Shown here one piece after another: positions 37,865 to 46,244 of a stretch of 64,000 nucleotides of DNA (its first letter is position 1; each line of letters begins with the position of its first letter). The stretch spans positions 1-64,000 of the forward strand of contig JAFVBF010000060.1 of NCBI GenBank assembly GCA_017480145.1, read 5' to 3'. The notes beneath the pieces were generated by a model. That model saw nothing but the letters and a program-made list of their open reading frames with translations, made no database searches and was not told where the DNA came from. Origin of the DNA: Bacteroidales bacterium. GTDB lineage: Bacteria > Bacteroidota > Bacteroidia > Bacteroidales > P3. Made by a program: the position numbers and the translations under genes.

Positions 37865-38635
37865 ATGATTCTGCTTAAGACAAAAGAAGAAATTGAGCTT
37901 ATTAGAGAAAGTGCCCTCCTCGTTGGTAAAACTCTGGCTGAGGTGGGACGCCATATCTGTCCGGGAGTTACAACAGGCTTTCTTGATAGACTTGGGGAGC
38001 AGTTTATCCGTGACCATGGTGGCATCCCGCTCTGCAAGGGTTATGAGGGCTTCCCTTCGGCATTCTGCATATCTGTCAATGATGTTGTTGTTCATGGCAT
38101 ACCTTCAGACTCTGTGTACCTAAAAGATGGGGACAATGTGTCTGTCGATTGTGTCATCGAACTTAACGGTTATGTGGGTGATTCGGCTTATACGTTTGCA
38201 GTCGGTGAAGTGTCCCCTGCTACACAGCGCCTCATGAAGGTTACAAAAGAAGCCTTATTTATTGGCCTTGAAAAATGCAAGGTGGGCAATCGCGTGGGAG
38301 ATATTAGTCATGCAGTCCAACAACATTGTGAAAAGAATGGCTACTCAGTGGTTCGCGAGCTATGTGGACATGGCGTAGGATTCAAGATGCATGAGTCTCC
38401 CAATGTCCCTAACTATGGTACGGTTGGCACGGGCCCCTTATTGAAAGAAGGAATGGTCATTGCTGTTGAACCGATGGTATGTATGGGATCTAAAAATGTG
38501 AAATTCTCTAAGGAGGACGGTTGGACTTGTCGTACTAAAGACGGTAAGATGGCTGCTCATTATGAGCATACTGTAGCGATTGGTTTAGATGGCCCTGATA
38601 TCCTCTCAAGTTTTGAGTTTATTGAAAATAACTAA
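37865..38635 (+). CDS. map: Type I methionine aminopeptidase
   Basis: 256 residues. Metal ligands are in DCVIELNGYVGDSAYTF (two Asp), ELCGHGVGFKMHESPNVPNY (His), VIAVEPMV (Glu) and the Glu of HYEHTVAI. Removes the first Met from new proteins. 17 nt after secY and 21 nt before infA. Confidence 0.97.
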   Translation: MILLKTKEEIELIRESALLVGKTLAEVGRHICPGVTTGFLDRLGEQFIRDHGGIPLCKGYEGFPSAFCISVNDVVVHGIPSDSVYLKDGDNVSVDCVIELNGYVGDSAYTFAVGEVSPATQRLMKVTKEALFIGLEKCKVGNRVGDISHAVQQHCEKNGYSVVRELCGHGVGFKMHESPNVPNYGTVGTGPLLKEGMVIAVEPMVCMGSKNVKFSKEDGWTCRTKDGKMAAHYEHTVAIGLDGPDILSSFEFIENN

Positions 38636-38656
38636 TCAAGAAAACATAACAGGTTA

Positions 38657-38875
38657 ATGGCAAAACAAGCATCCATACAGTTAGATGGTACTGTCACAGA
38701 GTCTCTTGGCAATGCAATGTTTCGTGTTGAGTTAGAAAATGGGCATCAGATTCTCGCTCATATTTCTGGCAAAATGCGTATGCATTATATTCGGATTCTT
38801 CCTGGCGATAAGGTTCAGGTAGAGATGTCACCGTATGACCTTACTAAAGGCCGTATCACCTATCGTCATAAGTAG
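38657..38875 (+). CDS. infA: Translation initiation factor IF-1
   Basis: 72 residues, normal length; OB fold with [40 protein letters not shown] and [11 protein letters not shown]. Occupies the A site during initiation. Confidence 0.98.
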   Translation: MAKQASIQLDGTVTESLGNAMFRVELENGHQILAHISGKMRMHYIRILPGDKVQVEMSPYDLTKGRITYRHK

Positions 38876-38934
38876 TTTTGCCTATACGGTTAAAAACCTG
38901 TTTAAAAGAAGCAAACAGACAAAACAATAAAACA

Positions 38935-39051
38935 ATGAAAGTAAGAGTTTCTGTAAAAAAACGTTCCCCTGAATGCAAAGTCGTTCGTCGTAAGGGGGTT
39001 GTTTATGTAATCAACAAAAAAAATCCCAAATTCAAACAAAGACAAGGTTGA
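38935..39051 (+). CDS. rpmJ: Ribosomal protein L36, zinc-free form
   Basis: 38 residues: begins [20 protein letters not shown] and ends NPKFKQRQG. Of the four zinc ligands of the classical form only one Cys remains (residue 14); the others are replaced, so it is a zinc-independent version. 59 nt after infA, in the usual position before rpsM. Confidence 0.95.
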   Translation: MKVRVSVKKRSPECKVVRRKGVVYVINKKNPKFKQRQG

Positions 39052-39172
39052 TGAGTGTATTTGTTTGATAGGCTATTCTGGAGTCTGTCTTATGGCTGAG
39101 TCGTCTCTTTTGAATGCCTTTCACACATGCTAGCTCCAATGAGTCTAACAACAAAAAGAATTAAATCAGTTT

Positions 39173-39550
39173 ATGGCAAGAATTGCAGGTATTGATCTAC
39201 CCAAAAACAAAAGAGGTGTTATAGGTCTGACCTATATCTACGGTATCGGCAGAAGCCTTGCGGCAGAGATTTTGGCCAAGGCAGGTATCGATGAGAACAA
39301 AAAGGTGCAGGACTGGTCCGATGAGGAGCAGAACACGCTTCGTACTATCATCAATGATGAGTATAAAGTAGAAGGTGCTCTCCGTTCCGAGGTCCAGATG
39401 AACATTAAGCGCCTTATGGATATCGGTTGCTATCGTGGTATACGTCACCGCCTGGGGCTCCCTCTTCGTGGACAGAGTACCAAGAATAATGCTCGTACGC
39501 GTAAGGGTAAAAAGAAGACTATCGCTAACAAGAAGAAGGCTACTAAGTAA
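39173..39550 (+). CDS. rpsM: Ribosomal protein S13
   Basis: 125 residues; [38 protein letters not shown] and [20 protein letters not shown] with a basic tail. Contacts the P-site tRNA and forms inter-subunit bridges. The 121-nt spacer before it shows no clear hairpin. Confidence 0.98.
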   Translation: MARIAGIDLPKNKRGVIGLTYIYGIGRSLAAEILAKAGIDENKKVQDWSDEEQNTLRTIINDEYKVEGALRSEVQMNIKRLMDIGCYRGIRHRLGLPLRGQSTKNNARTRKGKKKTIANKKKATK

Positions 39551-39566
39551 ATTATTGTGGTAGCAA

Positions 39567-39604
39567 CCAGCGGCGGATTATAGGAATGACATAGGAGCTG
39601 CTGG
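39567..39604 (+). other. Intercistronic hairpin rpsM-rpsK
   Basis: 39567-39574 pairs with 39597-39604 (8 bp, one G-T) in the 87-nt spacer. Confidence 0.4.
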
Positions 39605-39637
39605 AAGTTTAATGTAAAATCAAGCACAAAAACAATT

Positions 39638-40027
39638 ATGGCAAAAACTTCTAAACCGACTAAAAAAAGAGTCGTAAAAGTTGAAGCACATGGAAGAGCA
39701 TGTATTTTTGCCTCTTTCAACAACGTTATCATTTCGTTGACAAATAATGCCGGTCAAGTGATTTCTTGGTCGTCTGCTGGAAAAATGGGCTTCCGCGGAT
39801 CGAAGAAAAACACTCCGTATGCTGCTCAGATGGCTGCGGAAGATTGCGGCAAGGTTGCTTATGATTTGGGCCTAAGAAAAGCAAAGGTTTTTGTTAAAGG
39901 ACCTGGTTCAGGACGTGAATCTGCAATCCGTGCAATCAATAGTTGTGGCATTGAGGTTACGGAAATCGTCGACATTACGCCGCTGCCGCACAATGGCTGC
40001 CGTCCGCCGAAACGTCGTCGTGTCTAA
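39638..40027 (+). CDS. rpsK: Ribosomal protein S11
   Basis: 129 residues; [52 protein letters not shown] and [18 protein letters not shown]. Lines the platform near the E-site mRNA. Confidence 0.98.
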   Translation: MAKTSKPTKKRVVKVEAHGRACIFASFNNVIISLTNNAGQVISWSSAGKMGFRGSKKNTPYAAQMAAEDCGKVAYDLGLRKAKVFVKGPGSGRESAIRAINSCGIEVTEIVDITPLPHNGCRPPKRRRV

Positions 40028-40042
40028 ATTTAATATTTTGTA

Positions 40043-40109
40043 AACGGGATTTATTATAGTACGTCCATTAAAATATTTTCGGAGACTATTTCTGAAGTAT
40101 TATCCCGTT
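40043..40109 (+). other. Intercistronic hairpin rpsK-rpsD
   Basis: 40043-40050 (AACGGGAT) pairs perfectly with 40102-40109 across a 51-nt loop in the 112-nt spacer. Confidence 0.4.
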
Positions 40110-40139
40110 CGCACAAACCACTACAAACAAAATTAAGTT

Positions 40140-40745
40140 ATGGCAAGATACACTGGTCCTAAAACCAAAATTGCAAGAAAATTCCACGAACCGATTTTTG
40201 GTCCCGACAAGGTTTACGATAGAAAACCTTATGCGCCTGGTATGCACGGTCAAAACCGTCGTCATGGCAAGTTGTCGGAATATGGCATTCAGCTTCAAGA
40301 GAAGCAGAAAGCAAAATATACTTATGGCATTTTAGAACGTCAGTTCCGCAAACTATACGCAGAAGCTTCTCGCCGCGGTGGTATCACTGGTGAAGTGTTA
40401 CTTCAGCTTATCGAGGCTCGTCTTGATAATGTAGTTTACCGTTTGGGTATTGCTCGCAGCCGTGCCCAGGCTCGCCAATTGGTCTCCCATTGCCATATAA
40501 CTGTCAATGGCAATGTTGTTAATGTCCCCTCTTATTCTCTTCGTGAAGGTGACATTGTTGCTGTTCGTGAGCGTTCTCGTTCTCTAGAAATCATTACAGA
40601 CTCACTGGCATCTCGTGGCACCACCTATTCTTGGCTTGAATGGGATGCAAACCTCATGAGCGGCAAGTTTATGAACTACCCGCAGCGTGCTGATATCCCT
40701 GAGAATATCAATGAGCAGCTCATCGTCGAACTCTACTCCAAGTAG
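40140..40745 (+). CDS. rpsD: Ribosomal protein S4
   Basis: 201 residues; [34 protein letters not shown], and the S4 RNA-binding domain [20 protein letters not shown]. First 16S binder of the 5' domain and a fidelity protein. 100 nt before rpoA. Confidence 0.98.
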   Translation: MARYTGPKTKIARKFHEPIFGPDKVYDRKPYAPGMHGQNRRHGKLSEYGIQLQEKQKAKYTYGILERQFRKLYAEASRRGGITGEVLLQLIEARLDNVVYRLGIARSRAQARQLVSHCHITVNGNVVNVPSYSLREGDIVAVRERSRSLEIITDSLASRGTTYSWLEWDANLMSGKFMNYPQRADIPENINEQLIVELYSK

Positions 40746-40845
40746 TAGTATCGGTTGTTGATTTGTTGAGATGTTATGATTGGCCGCACTGCAAATCAAC
40801 GTTCATTTCCACGGTCAACAATCTACAATTAAAGAAAGGAATACA

Positions 40846-41838
40846 ATGGCAATATTATCTTTCCAAAAACCAGACAAAGTCGTTATGCTTGAGGCGGATG
40901 ATTTCCGTGGCTCTTTCGAGTTCCGTCCATTGGAACCTGGCTACGGCACCACCATCGGCAATGCGCTGCGTCGTGTGCTGCTCTCCTCCCTGGAGGGTTT
41001 CGCCATCACCTCCGTTCGTATCGAAGGCGTCGACCATGAGTTCTCTTCCTTGCCAGGTGTAGTCGAGGATATGACCGACATTATATTGTCGCTCAAGCGA
41101 ATTCGCTTCCGTCGTCAAATAGAGGATACTGATAGCGAGAAAATCGCTTTCGAGGTTGTCGGACAAAGCATTTTTAAGGCAGGAGACCTAAATAATTACC
41201 TTAATGGATTTCAGGTTCTCAATCCAGACTTGGAAATCTGTCACATGGAGCCAACCACGTCTCTTAAAATTGAACTCTCCATTGAGAAAGGTCGTGGTTA
41301 TGTTCCTTCTGAGGAAAATAAAAAGGTTTCCGACCCCATCGGTGTTATCGCTATCGATTCTATTCACACCCCTATCAAAAATGTGAAATATGAGGTGAGC
41401 GACTACCGTGTCGAACAGCGTACCGACTATGAAAAACTGACTTTCGATATCGAGACAGATGGCTCTGTCCATCCAAAGGAAGCACTTAAGGAGGCTGCTA
41501 CGATTCTCATTCAGCACTTTATGCTCTTCTCTGACGAGCGCATTACGCTGGAAGTTGAAACTAAACAGCCTACGGAGGAATTTGACGAAAGTACGTTGCA
41601 TATTCGTCAATTGCTCAAGACGAAGCTTGGAGATATGGATCTCTCCGTTCGTGCCCTCAACTGCCTTAAGGCTGCTGAGGTCGAAACATTGGGAGAATTA
41701 GTCGCCTATAATAAGGCAGACTTGCTGAAGTTTAGAAACTTCGGAAAAAAATCCCTTACTGAGCTTGAGAATTTGGTTGCTTCCAAGAACCTCGAATTCG
41801 GAATGAATATTTCCAAGTATAAATTAGATAAAGAATAA
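40846..41838 (+). CDS. rpoA: RNA polymerase alpha subunit
   Basis: 330 residues from ATG 40846 ([15 protein letters not shown]), the usual start in this phylum; an in-frame extension to 40780 is not needed. The amino domain has [20 protein letters not shown] (dimer and assembly), and the carboxyl domain has [20 protein letters not shown] and [12 protein letters not shown] (DNA and activator contact). Co-transcribed with ribosomal genes. Confidence 0.98.
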   Translation: MAILSFQKPDKVVMLEADDFRGSFEFRPLEPGYGTTIGNALRRVLLSSLEGFAITSVRIEGVDHEFSSLPGVVEDMTDIILSLKRIRFRRQIEDTDSEKIAFEVVGQSIFKAGDLNNYLNGFQVLNPDLEICHMEPTTSLKIELSIEKGRGYVPSEENKKVSDPIGVIAIDSIHTPIKNVKYEVSDYRVEQRTDYEKLTFDIETDGSVHPKEALKEAATILIQHFMLFSDERITLEVETKQPTEEFDESTLHIRQLLKTKLGDMDLSVRALNCLKAAEVETLGELVAYNKADLLKFRNFGKKSLTELENLVASKNLEFGMNISKYKLDKE

Positions 41839-41840
41839 GA

Positions 41841-41887
41841 TTGTTTTCCTTGCCCAACATTGTATCTGCTTTGTCGGAAAGGAACAA
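41841..41887 (+). other. Intercistronic hairpin rpoA-rplQ
   Basis: 41841-41851 pairs with 41879-41887 (9 bp with a 2-nt bulge) in the 67-nt spacer. Confidence 0.35.
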
Positions 41888-41905
41888 ATAAATGAAATTG
41901 AAGTT

Positions 41906-42388
41906 ATGAGACACGGTTGCAAAGTAAATCATCTGTCAAGAACTCATGCGCATAGAGTTTCTATGCTCTCCAATATGGCCACCTCTCTCATCATGCATAA
42001 GCGTATTGAGACGACTGTCGCTAAAGCCAAGGCCCTTAGAGTTTATGTAGAACCTCTCATCACCCGCTCCAAGGATGACACCACCCATAATCGCCGTATG
42101 GTTTTCAGTTACTTGCATAGCAAAGAGGCTGTCAATGAACTGTTCCGCGAGGTGTCGCAGAAAATTGGTCAGCGTCCTGGGGGATATACCCGCATTTTGA
42201 AGACTGGCATTCGTCATGGCGATAACTCCGAAATGTGTATTATGGAGCTTGTTGACTATAACGAAAATATGTTGAAAGAGGCTGCTCCTAAGAAGGCTCG
42301 TAGCACTCGTCGTGGTCGCGGTAAAAAAGTTGATGCACCTGTTGTGGCTGATGCTGCCGAAACTACGGATGCTCCCGCTGCGGAGTAA
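41906..42388 (+). CDS. rplQ: Ribosomal protein L17
   Basis: 160 residues; [20 protein letters not shown] and [20 protein letters not shown]. An extra tail, first basic ([13 protein letters not shown]) then Ala/Asp/Thr-rich, makes it longer than the 127 of Escherichia coli, as is common in this phylum. Last gene of the superoperon. Confidence 0.98.
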   Translation: MRHGCKVNHLSRTHAHRVSMLSNMATSLIMHKRIETTVAKAKALRVYVEPLITRSKDDTTHNRRMVFSYLHSKEAVNELFREVSQKIGQRPGGYTRILKTGIRHGDNSEMCIMELVDYNENMLKEAAPKKARSTRRGRGKKVDAPVVADAAETTDAPAAE

Positions 42389-42420
42389 TACATGGCGAAG
42401 CCATACAGAATTGTCTATGA

Positions 42421-42453
42421 GGGTGTCTCGGGTTTATGGGACACCCTTTTTTT
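42421..42453 (+). terminator. Terminator of the ribosomal superoperon
   Basis: GGGTGTC (42421-42427) pairs with GACACCC (42440-42446), followed by seven T. A small ATGGC/GCCAT hairpin (42392-42404) precedes it. Confidence 0.9.
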
Positions 42454-42531
42454 GTATTTTGATGCAAAGTTTCAACGAGGATATATGTGTTCTGCTTTAG
42501 ACCGAACCCATTGTCTGGGGTTATAACTATT

Positions 42532-42868
42532 GCTGTCCGCTAAAATTTGAAACATTGAAAAATATGTGTCTGTAAAGACAATATCCCCAAATCGGTCATT
42601 AGAGGTTAATGCCTCTTGTATTTCTAGTGACCGCCATTAGAAAAATGTTTATGAAACCTTTTTTTATATCAGATGGCTATAGTTATGACGTCGGTTTTTA
42701 GGAGTACTTTTTAAGTGACGAAACCATCGTGGGTCATTAACTGTTTTGTTGACATTTTTTGCTGCAAAGTCTTAATGACCGTTTTGGGATAAACAGGCAT
42801 CGCAGATTCTTTCTGCAAAAGAAAAGCCCCCTGTGCCATCTCTATACTTATCTATTTTAGCGGACAGC
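42532..42868. mobile_element. Possible MITE-like element
   Basis: GCTGTCCGCTAAAAT (42532-42546) and its exact inverted copy (42854-42868) bound a 337-bp AT-rich non-coding segment; a second inverted copy at 42978-42992 would make the unit 461 bp. The two right-hand copies share 19 bases (42854-42872 and 42978-42996) and each can form an AGCGG/CCGCT hairpin. No transposase and no target-site duplication are visible, so this is a suggestion only. Confidence 0.35.
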
Positions 42869-42977
42869 CGCTTTTGATGACGAAATATGGCCATATAATT
42901 GAATTATTCATTCCATAGCAAGTTGATAAAATGCTTACAGAGCCAAAGGATGTGATATCGTTGTTCTTTTTTTACTC

Positions 42978-42996
42978 ATTTTAGCGGACAGCCGCT
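42978..42996. repeat. Third copy of the 15/19-bp repeat
   Basis: ATTTTAGCGGACAGCCGCT, identical over 19 bases to 42854-42872, 124 nt further on. Confidence 0.9.
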
Positions 42997-43075
42997 GAAT
43001 ATTGCTCATTTTCATTTTTTTGGGGGGGGCTTTTGAAAAATGATGCCATCAACCTCATGAAATTGGGGCATACAG

Positions 43076-43177
43076 CTTGTTTGTGCAGTACTGAAATGCT
43101 TTAGTGACAGCTCGACCACTCCGGCATCTCTCCTTGTGCAACTTGTTTGTTCGGTACTGAAAGGGGTTTCGGACAGC
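43076..43177. repeat. Pair of 36-nt imperfect direct repeats
   Basis: 43076-43111 and 43142-43177 both read CTTGTTTGT-C-GTACTGAAA and end GACAGC; about 28 of 36 positions match by eye. Their starts are 66 nt apart. Confidence 0.6.
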
Positions 43178-43302
43178 AATAGTTTACAATATGTTTATGT
43201 CTATTTGTCTTCTCACGCTTTAGGAAGAATATTACAGACTCTAATCGTATATTTCTGTCGGCTATTGATAGAAAAAAATACCCTGATATTACGAAAAAGT
43301 CG

Positions 43303-43310
43303 TAACTTTG
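43303..43310 (+). promoter_or_regulatory. -7 box for tRNA-Ala
   Basis: TAACTTTG followed by CAG, 38 nt upstream of the tRNA. Matches TAnnTTTG; no clear -33 box. Confidence 0.6.
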
Positions 43311-43348
43311 CAGTCTCAATGTGGGTTTTGAATGCTACGGCGGAATAC

Positions 43349-43421
43349 GGGGTATTAGCTCATCTGGTAGAGCGTTTGGTTCGCAATCAAAAGGTAATCG
43401 GTTCGAGTCCGATATACTCCA
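43349..43421 (+). tRNA. tRNA-Ala (anticodon CGC)
   Basis: 73 nt fold as a full cloverleaf: acceptor 43349-43355 with 43414-43420, D stem GCTC/GAGC, anticodon stem 43375-43379 with 43387-43391, T stem 43397-43401 with 43409-43413. The 7-nt loop TTCGCAA gives anticodon CGC (43382-43384), codon GCG, alanine. The third acceptor pair is G-U, the main identity mark for alanyl-tRNA synthetase, which supports the call. Discriminator A; CCA is not encoded. Confidence 0.95.
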
Positions 43422-43459
43422 CAAACTAAAAATGTAAATCAATTATTTATGTTTTTAAT

Positions 43460-43487
43460 TCCCCGAAAATTCACAGGAATTCGGGGA
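43460..43487 (+). terminator. First hairpin after tRNA-Ala
   Basis: TCCCCGAA (43460-43467) pairs with TTCGGGGA (43480-43487), 12-nt loop; no T-run directly after. Confidence 0.6.
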
Positions 43488-43536
43488 GGTCAGTAACAAA
43501 AACGGCTGGATTATCCAGCTGTTTTTGTTACTGACC
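43488..43536. terminator. Second, 23-bp hairpin after tRNA-Ala
   Basis: 43488-43510 pairs with 43514-43536 over 23 positions with one G-T pair and a 3-nt loop. It abuts the previous hairpin. The arm contains CAAAAA/TTTTTG, giving a T-rich 3' side on both strands, so it could stop transcription either way. Confidence 0.8.
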
Positions 43537-43596
43537 AATACCATCAATCCCTCCTTGCATGTGTCAGATGCCCATGCCTATATGTGAAATAATCGT

Positions 43597-43604
43597 TATT
43601 TTTG
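43597..43604 (+). promoter_or_regulatory. -7 box for comM/yifB
   Basis: TATTTTTG followed by CA, 74 nt upstream of the ATG. Matches TAnnTTTG; no -33 box. Confidence 0.55.
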
Positions 43605-43677
43605 CAATTCAAAATATTAGGGGACTTATTTTATTGATTGTCTTAGGTGGACGAAGTCTCCTTATTAAATACTGTAT

Positions 43678-45216
43678 ATGCTAGTTAAAACTTACGGAAG
43701 TGCGATATTCGGAGTGAATGCCATGCTTATCACCGTGGAAGTGAGTGTGGATCCAGGAGTGAATTTTACCATGGTGGGGTTGCCTGACAGTGCGGTCAAG
43801 GAGAGTCAACAGCGTATTGCTACGGCTTTAGAACAACATGGATTTCATGTGCCAGGCAAACGCATTGTGGTTAATCTGGCTCCTGCTGATGTCCGCAAGG
43901 AGGGTGCATCGTATGACCTCACTATCGCCATTGGCCTTCTTGGTGCTTCGGGACAAATGAGGGCCGATGATCTTGACAAATATGTCATCATGGGTGAACT
44001 CTCATTAGATGGCAGTCTCCGCCCTATCAAGGGTGCATTACCCATAGCCATCGAGGCTCGTCGCCAACACTACAAGGGGCTTATTGTCCCCGTTGACAAT
44101 GCTCGTGAGGCGGCCATCGTAAATAATCTTGAGGTCTATGGAGCAGAAAATATAGGACAGGTTGTGCAATTTCTCAATGGCGAGGGTGGACTTGAACCCA
44201 CGGTGTTTGATACCCGTGCCGAATTTGCCAGTCACCTCAATCAATATGAGTTTGGTTTTGCAGATGTCAAAGGTCAGGAGGGCGTCAAACGTGCATTGGA
44301 AATTGCTGCCGCAGGTGGGCATAATGTCATTCTTATTGGTCCTCCTGGTTCTGGAAAGAGTATGCTGGCCAAGCGCCTGTCCTCCATCCTACCGCCGTTA
44401 AGCCTCGAAGAATCACTCGAAACCACTCAGATACACAGCGTGGCAGGCAAACTTCGCCGAGAGGATTCCCTTATTGCCGTGCGTCCGTTTCGAGCCCCGC
44501 ACCATACCGTGAGCGATGTGGCCTTGGTGGGTGGTGGGGCAAACCCTCAGCCAGGTGAGATTTCTTTGGCTCATAATGGTGTGCTGTTCCTTGATGAACT
44601 TCCTGAATTTCGTCGGCAGGTACTTGAGGTGTTACGCCAACCCATGGAGGAGCGACGCATCACAGTCTCTCGTGCCAAGATGTCGGTTGATTACCCTGCA
44701 AGTTTTATGCTGGTGGCTGCCATGAACCCCTGTCCCTGTGGCTACTACAATCATCCATCTATTGAGTGTAGTTGTGCTCCTGGCGCAGTGCGCAAATACA
44801 TGAACAAGGTGTCGGGGCCGCTGCTGGATCGTATTGATATACACATTGAGGTGACCCCAGTTCCGTTTAAACATCTGGCCACGTTGAAATCAGGCGAGTC
44901 GAGTGAGGTGATACGTGAGCGCGTCATTGCTGCCCGTCGCATTCAAGAGGAACGTTTTCGCGGCTTCCCAGGTATCCATTGCAATGCCCAGATGACATCC
45001 AAACTCTTTCATGAATATTGTGTACTCAATGCCGAGTGTCAGGAACGAATGAAGCTGGCTATGGAGAAACTCGGGCTGTCTGCCCGTGCCTACGACCGCA
45101 TTCTCAAAGTGTCTCGCACCATTGCTGATCTTGCAGGTTCTTCAAATATTACCGTAGAGCATCTTGGCGAGGCCATCACATATCGTTCTCTCGATCGTGA
45201 CACTTGGGGTCGATGA
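43678..45216 (+). CDS. comM: ComM/YifB family AAA+ ATPase
   Basis: 512 residues, full length. The amino part is a Lon-like fold (GLPDSAVKESQQRI, NLAPADVRKEGASYDL). The AAA+ part has Walker A GPPGSGKS at 221-228 and Walker B VLFLDELPEF near 302. A cysteine cluster CPCGYYNHPSIECSC near 350 is typical. The carboxyl helical domain ends LGEAITYRSLDRDTWGR. ComM homologues are helicases that extend branch migration in natural transformation; many non-competent bacteria carry one. Monocistronic, with its own -7 box. Confidence 0.95.
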   Translation: MLVKTYGSAIFGVNAMLITVEVSVDPGVNFTMVGLPDSAVKESQQRIATALEQHGFHVPGKRIVVNLAPADVRKEGASYDLTIAIGLLGASGQMRADDLDKYVIMGELSLDGSLRPIKGALPIAIEARRQHYKGLIVPVDNAREAAIVNNLEVYGAENIGQVVQFLNGEGGLEPTVFDTRAEFASHLNQYEFGFADVKGQEGVKRALEIAAAGGHNVILIGPPGSGKSMLAKRLSSILPPLSLEESLETTQIHSVAGKLRREDSLIAVRPFRAPHHTVSDVALVGGGANPQPGEISLAHNGVLFLDELPEFRRQVLEVLRQPMEERRITVSRAKMSVDYPASFMLVAAMNPCPCGYYNHPSIECSCAPGAVRKYMNKVSGPLLDRIDIHIEVTPVPFKHLATLKSGESSEVIRERVIAARRIQEERFRGFPGIHCNAQMTSKLFHEYCVLNAECQERMKLAMEKLGLSARAYDRILKVSRTIADLAGSSNITVEHLGEAITYRSLDRDTWGR

Positions 45217-45516
45217 TTTTGTAAGTCATCATAATATTATAGGAATGCTAAAATTCACATCCTTCCATGCATTGTGAAATAATGCTTATGGATTAGAGTA
45301 GAACAACGTGCCTCAAATCCGGCTGGGTGTATCAACGATGTCCTATTCTTCCTCTATCACTATTTTGGCTTTTTGGGGAGGGAGAGTACTTCGTTTGGTA
45401 GGTCTTCTATGGCAATGCTTTCATATAGGATTATACCAAAGGCGAGTCTGATAAGTAATGCTCCTACGGGTTGTATTCCTAATCGACAAATTTCGCAGTA
45501 ATTCTTGAGAAAAACG
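45217..45516. other. Intergenic, no gene seen
   Basis: About 300 nt between comM and the gldD promoter. No credible coding frame, RNA gene or strong hairpin was found. Confidence 0.5.
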
Positions 45517-45524
45517 TATCTTTG
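45517..45524 (+). promoter_or_regulatory. -7 box for gldD-iorAB
   Basis: TATCTTTG followed by CAG, 79 nt upstream of the gldD ATG. Its position rules out the longer reading frame that begins at 45505. Confidence 0.65.
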
Positions 45525-45603
45525 CAGACGGAACCGACAAGGCTGGTACGGCAAAGGCCGAAAGCTCCATAAGGTTTCTCCCCAAACATGGCATAATGGT
45601 CTT

Positions 45604-46188
45604 ATGAGTATTGCGAAATACGCCCTGTTGATTCTCCCGTTGCTGATGGCTGCCTGTAGTGGCAGTGGTGGCTATACGCCCAAGCCCACGGCTTATCTGC
45701 GCCTTACCCTTCCACAGCACAGTTACCAGCTATATGATACGGTGGCATTGCCTTTTGTGTTTGAATGCGCAGAAGGTACCACTATAGAATGGAAGCGCAA
45801 CACCTCGCAGGATAAGTGGTTTGATTTAATCTATCCTCAGTATCGTGGGGTGATATTTATTAGTTACAAGGCGATGCAGAGCAAGGCTGATTTATCCAGG
45901 CAAGTGAATGATGCTAATGAGTTGTTGAAGGCCCACTATGGCATTGCCTCTGGGGTTGATGAACAACTCTACGTCAATAATGAAGCTCAAGTCTATGCCT
46001 CTACGTTCCGTCTCTCTGGGCGCAGCGTGGCCTCCACCTACCAGTTTTGGGCTACTGATAGCATCCACCATTTCATTCATGGCTCCTTCTACTTGGATCG
46101 CACCCCCAATAACGACTCTCTCCAGCCGCTCATTAGCTACATACAGTCTGATTTGGACCATTTTCTTGAATCGCTTCGTTGGCGGTAG
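45604..46188 (+). CDS. gldD: GldD-like gliding motility lipoprotein
   Basis: 194 residues from ATG 45604. Signal sequence with lipobox LLMAAC (Cys18). Family features: TPKPTAYLRLTLP after the lipobox, KWFDLIYPQYRGVIFISYK, and the tail TYQFWATDSIHHFIHGSFYL with NNDSLQPLISYIQSDLDHFL. GldD is needed for gliding and is linked to the type IX secretion machinery in Flavobacteriia; homologues are kept in many non-gliding Bacteroidales, where the role is not clear. The longer frame to 45505 starts upstream of the promoter box and is rejected. iorA begins 56 nt downstream. Confidence 0.9.
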   Translation: MSIAKYALLILPLLMAACSGSGGYTPKPTAYLRLTLPQHSYQLYDTVALPFVFECAEGTTIEWKRNTSQDKWFDLIYPQYRGVIFISYKAMQSKADLSRQVNDANELLKAHYGIASGVDEQLYVNNEAQVYASTFRLSGRSVASTYQFWATDSIHHFIHGSFYLDRTPNNDSLQPLISYIQSDLDHFLESLRWR

Positions 46189-46244
46189 CCTATGGGGGCG
46201 CAGTCCATTATCCACGAATCACAAATCATAAAAAACTGATAATA

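Larger units (their letters stand above)
42454..43302. other. Gene-free, repeat-bearing region
   Basis: About 850 nt between rplQ and the tRNA promoter with no credible gene on either strand. It holds three copies of a 15-bp word in inverted and direct orientation, a 36-nt imperfect direct repeat, and hairpins built on GGTCATTA: 42593-42603 with 42623-42633 (11 positions, one G-T) and 42732-42740 with 42772-42780 (9 bp, perfect). It may be the remains of small mobile elements. Confidence 0.6.

Noticed and set aside
43136..43429. 97-codon frame over the tRNA
   Set aside because: Its end is a translation of tRNA-Ala itself; non-coding.
45505..45603. Longer start for gldD
   Set aside because: The first codons lie upstream of and within the -7 box, and the lipoprotein signal begins at 45604.
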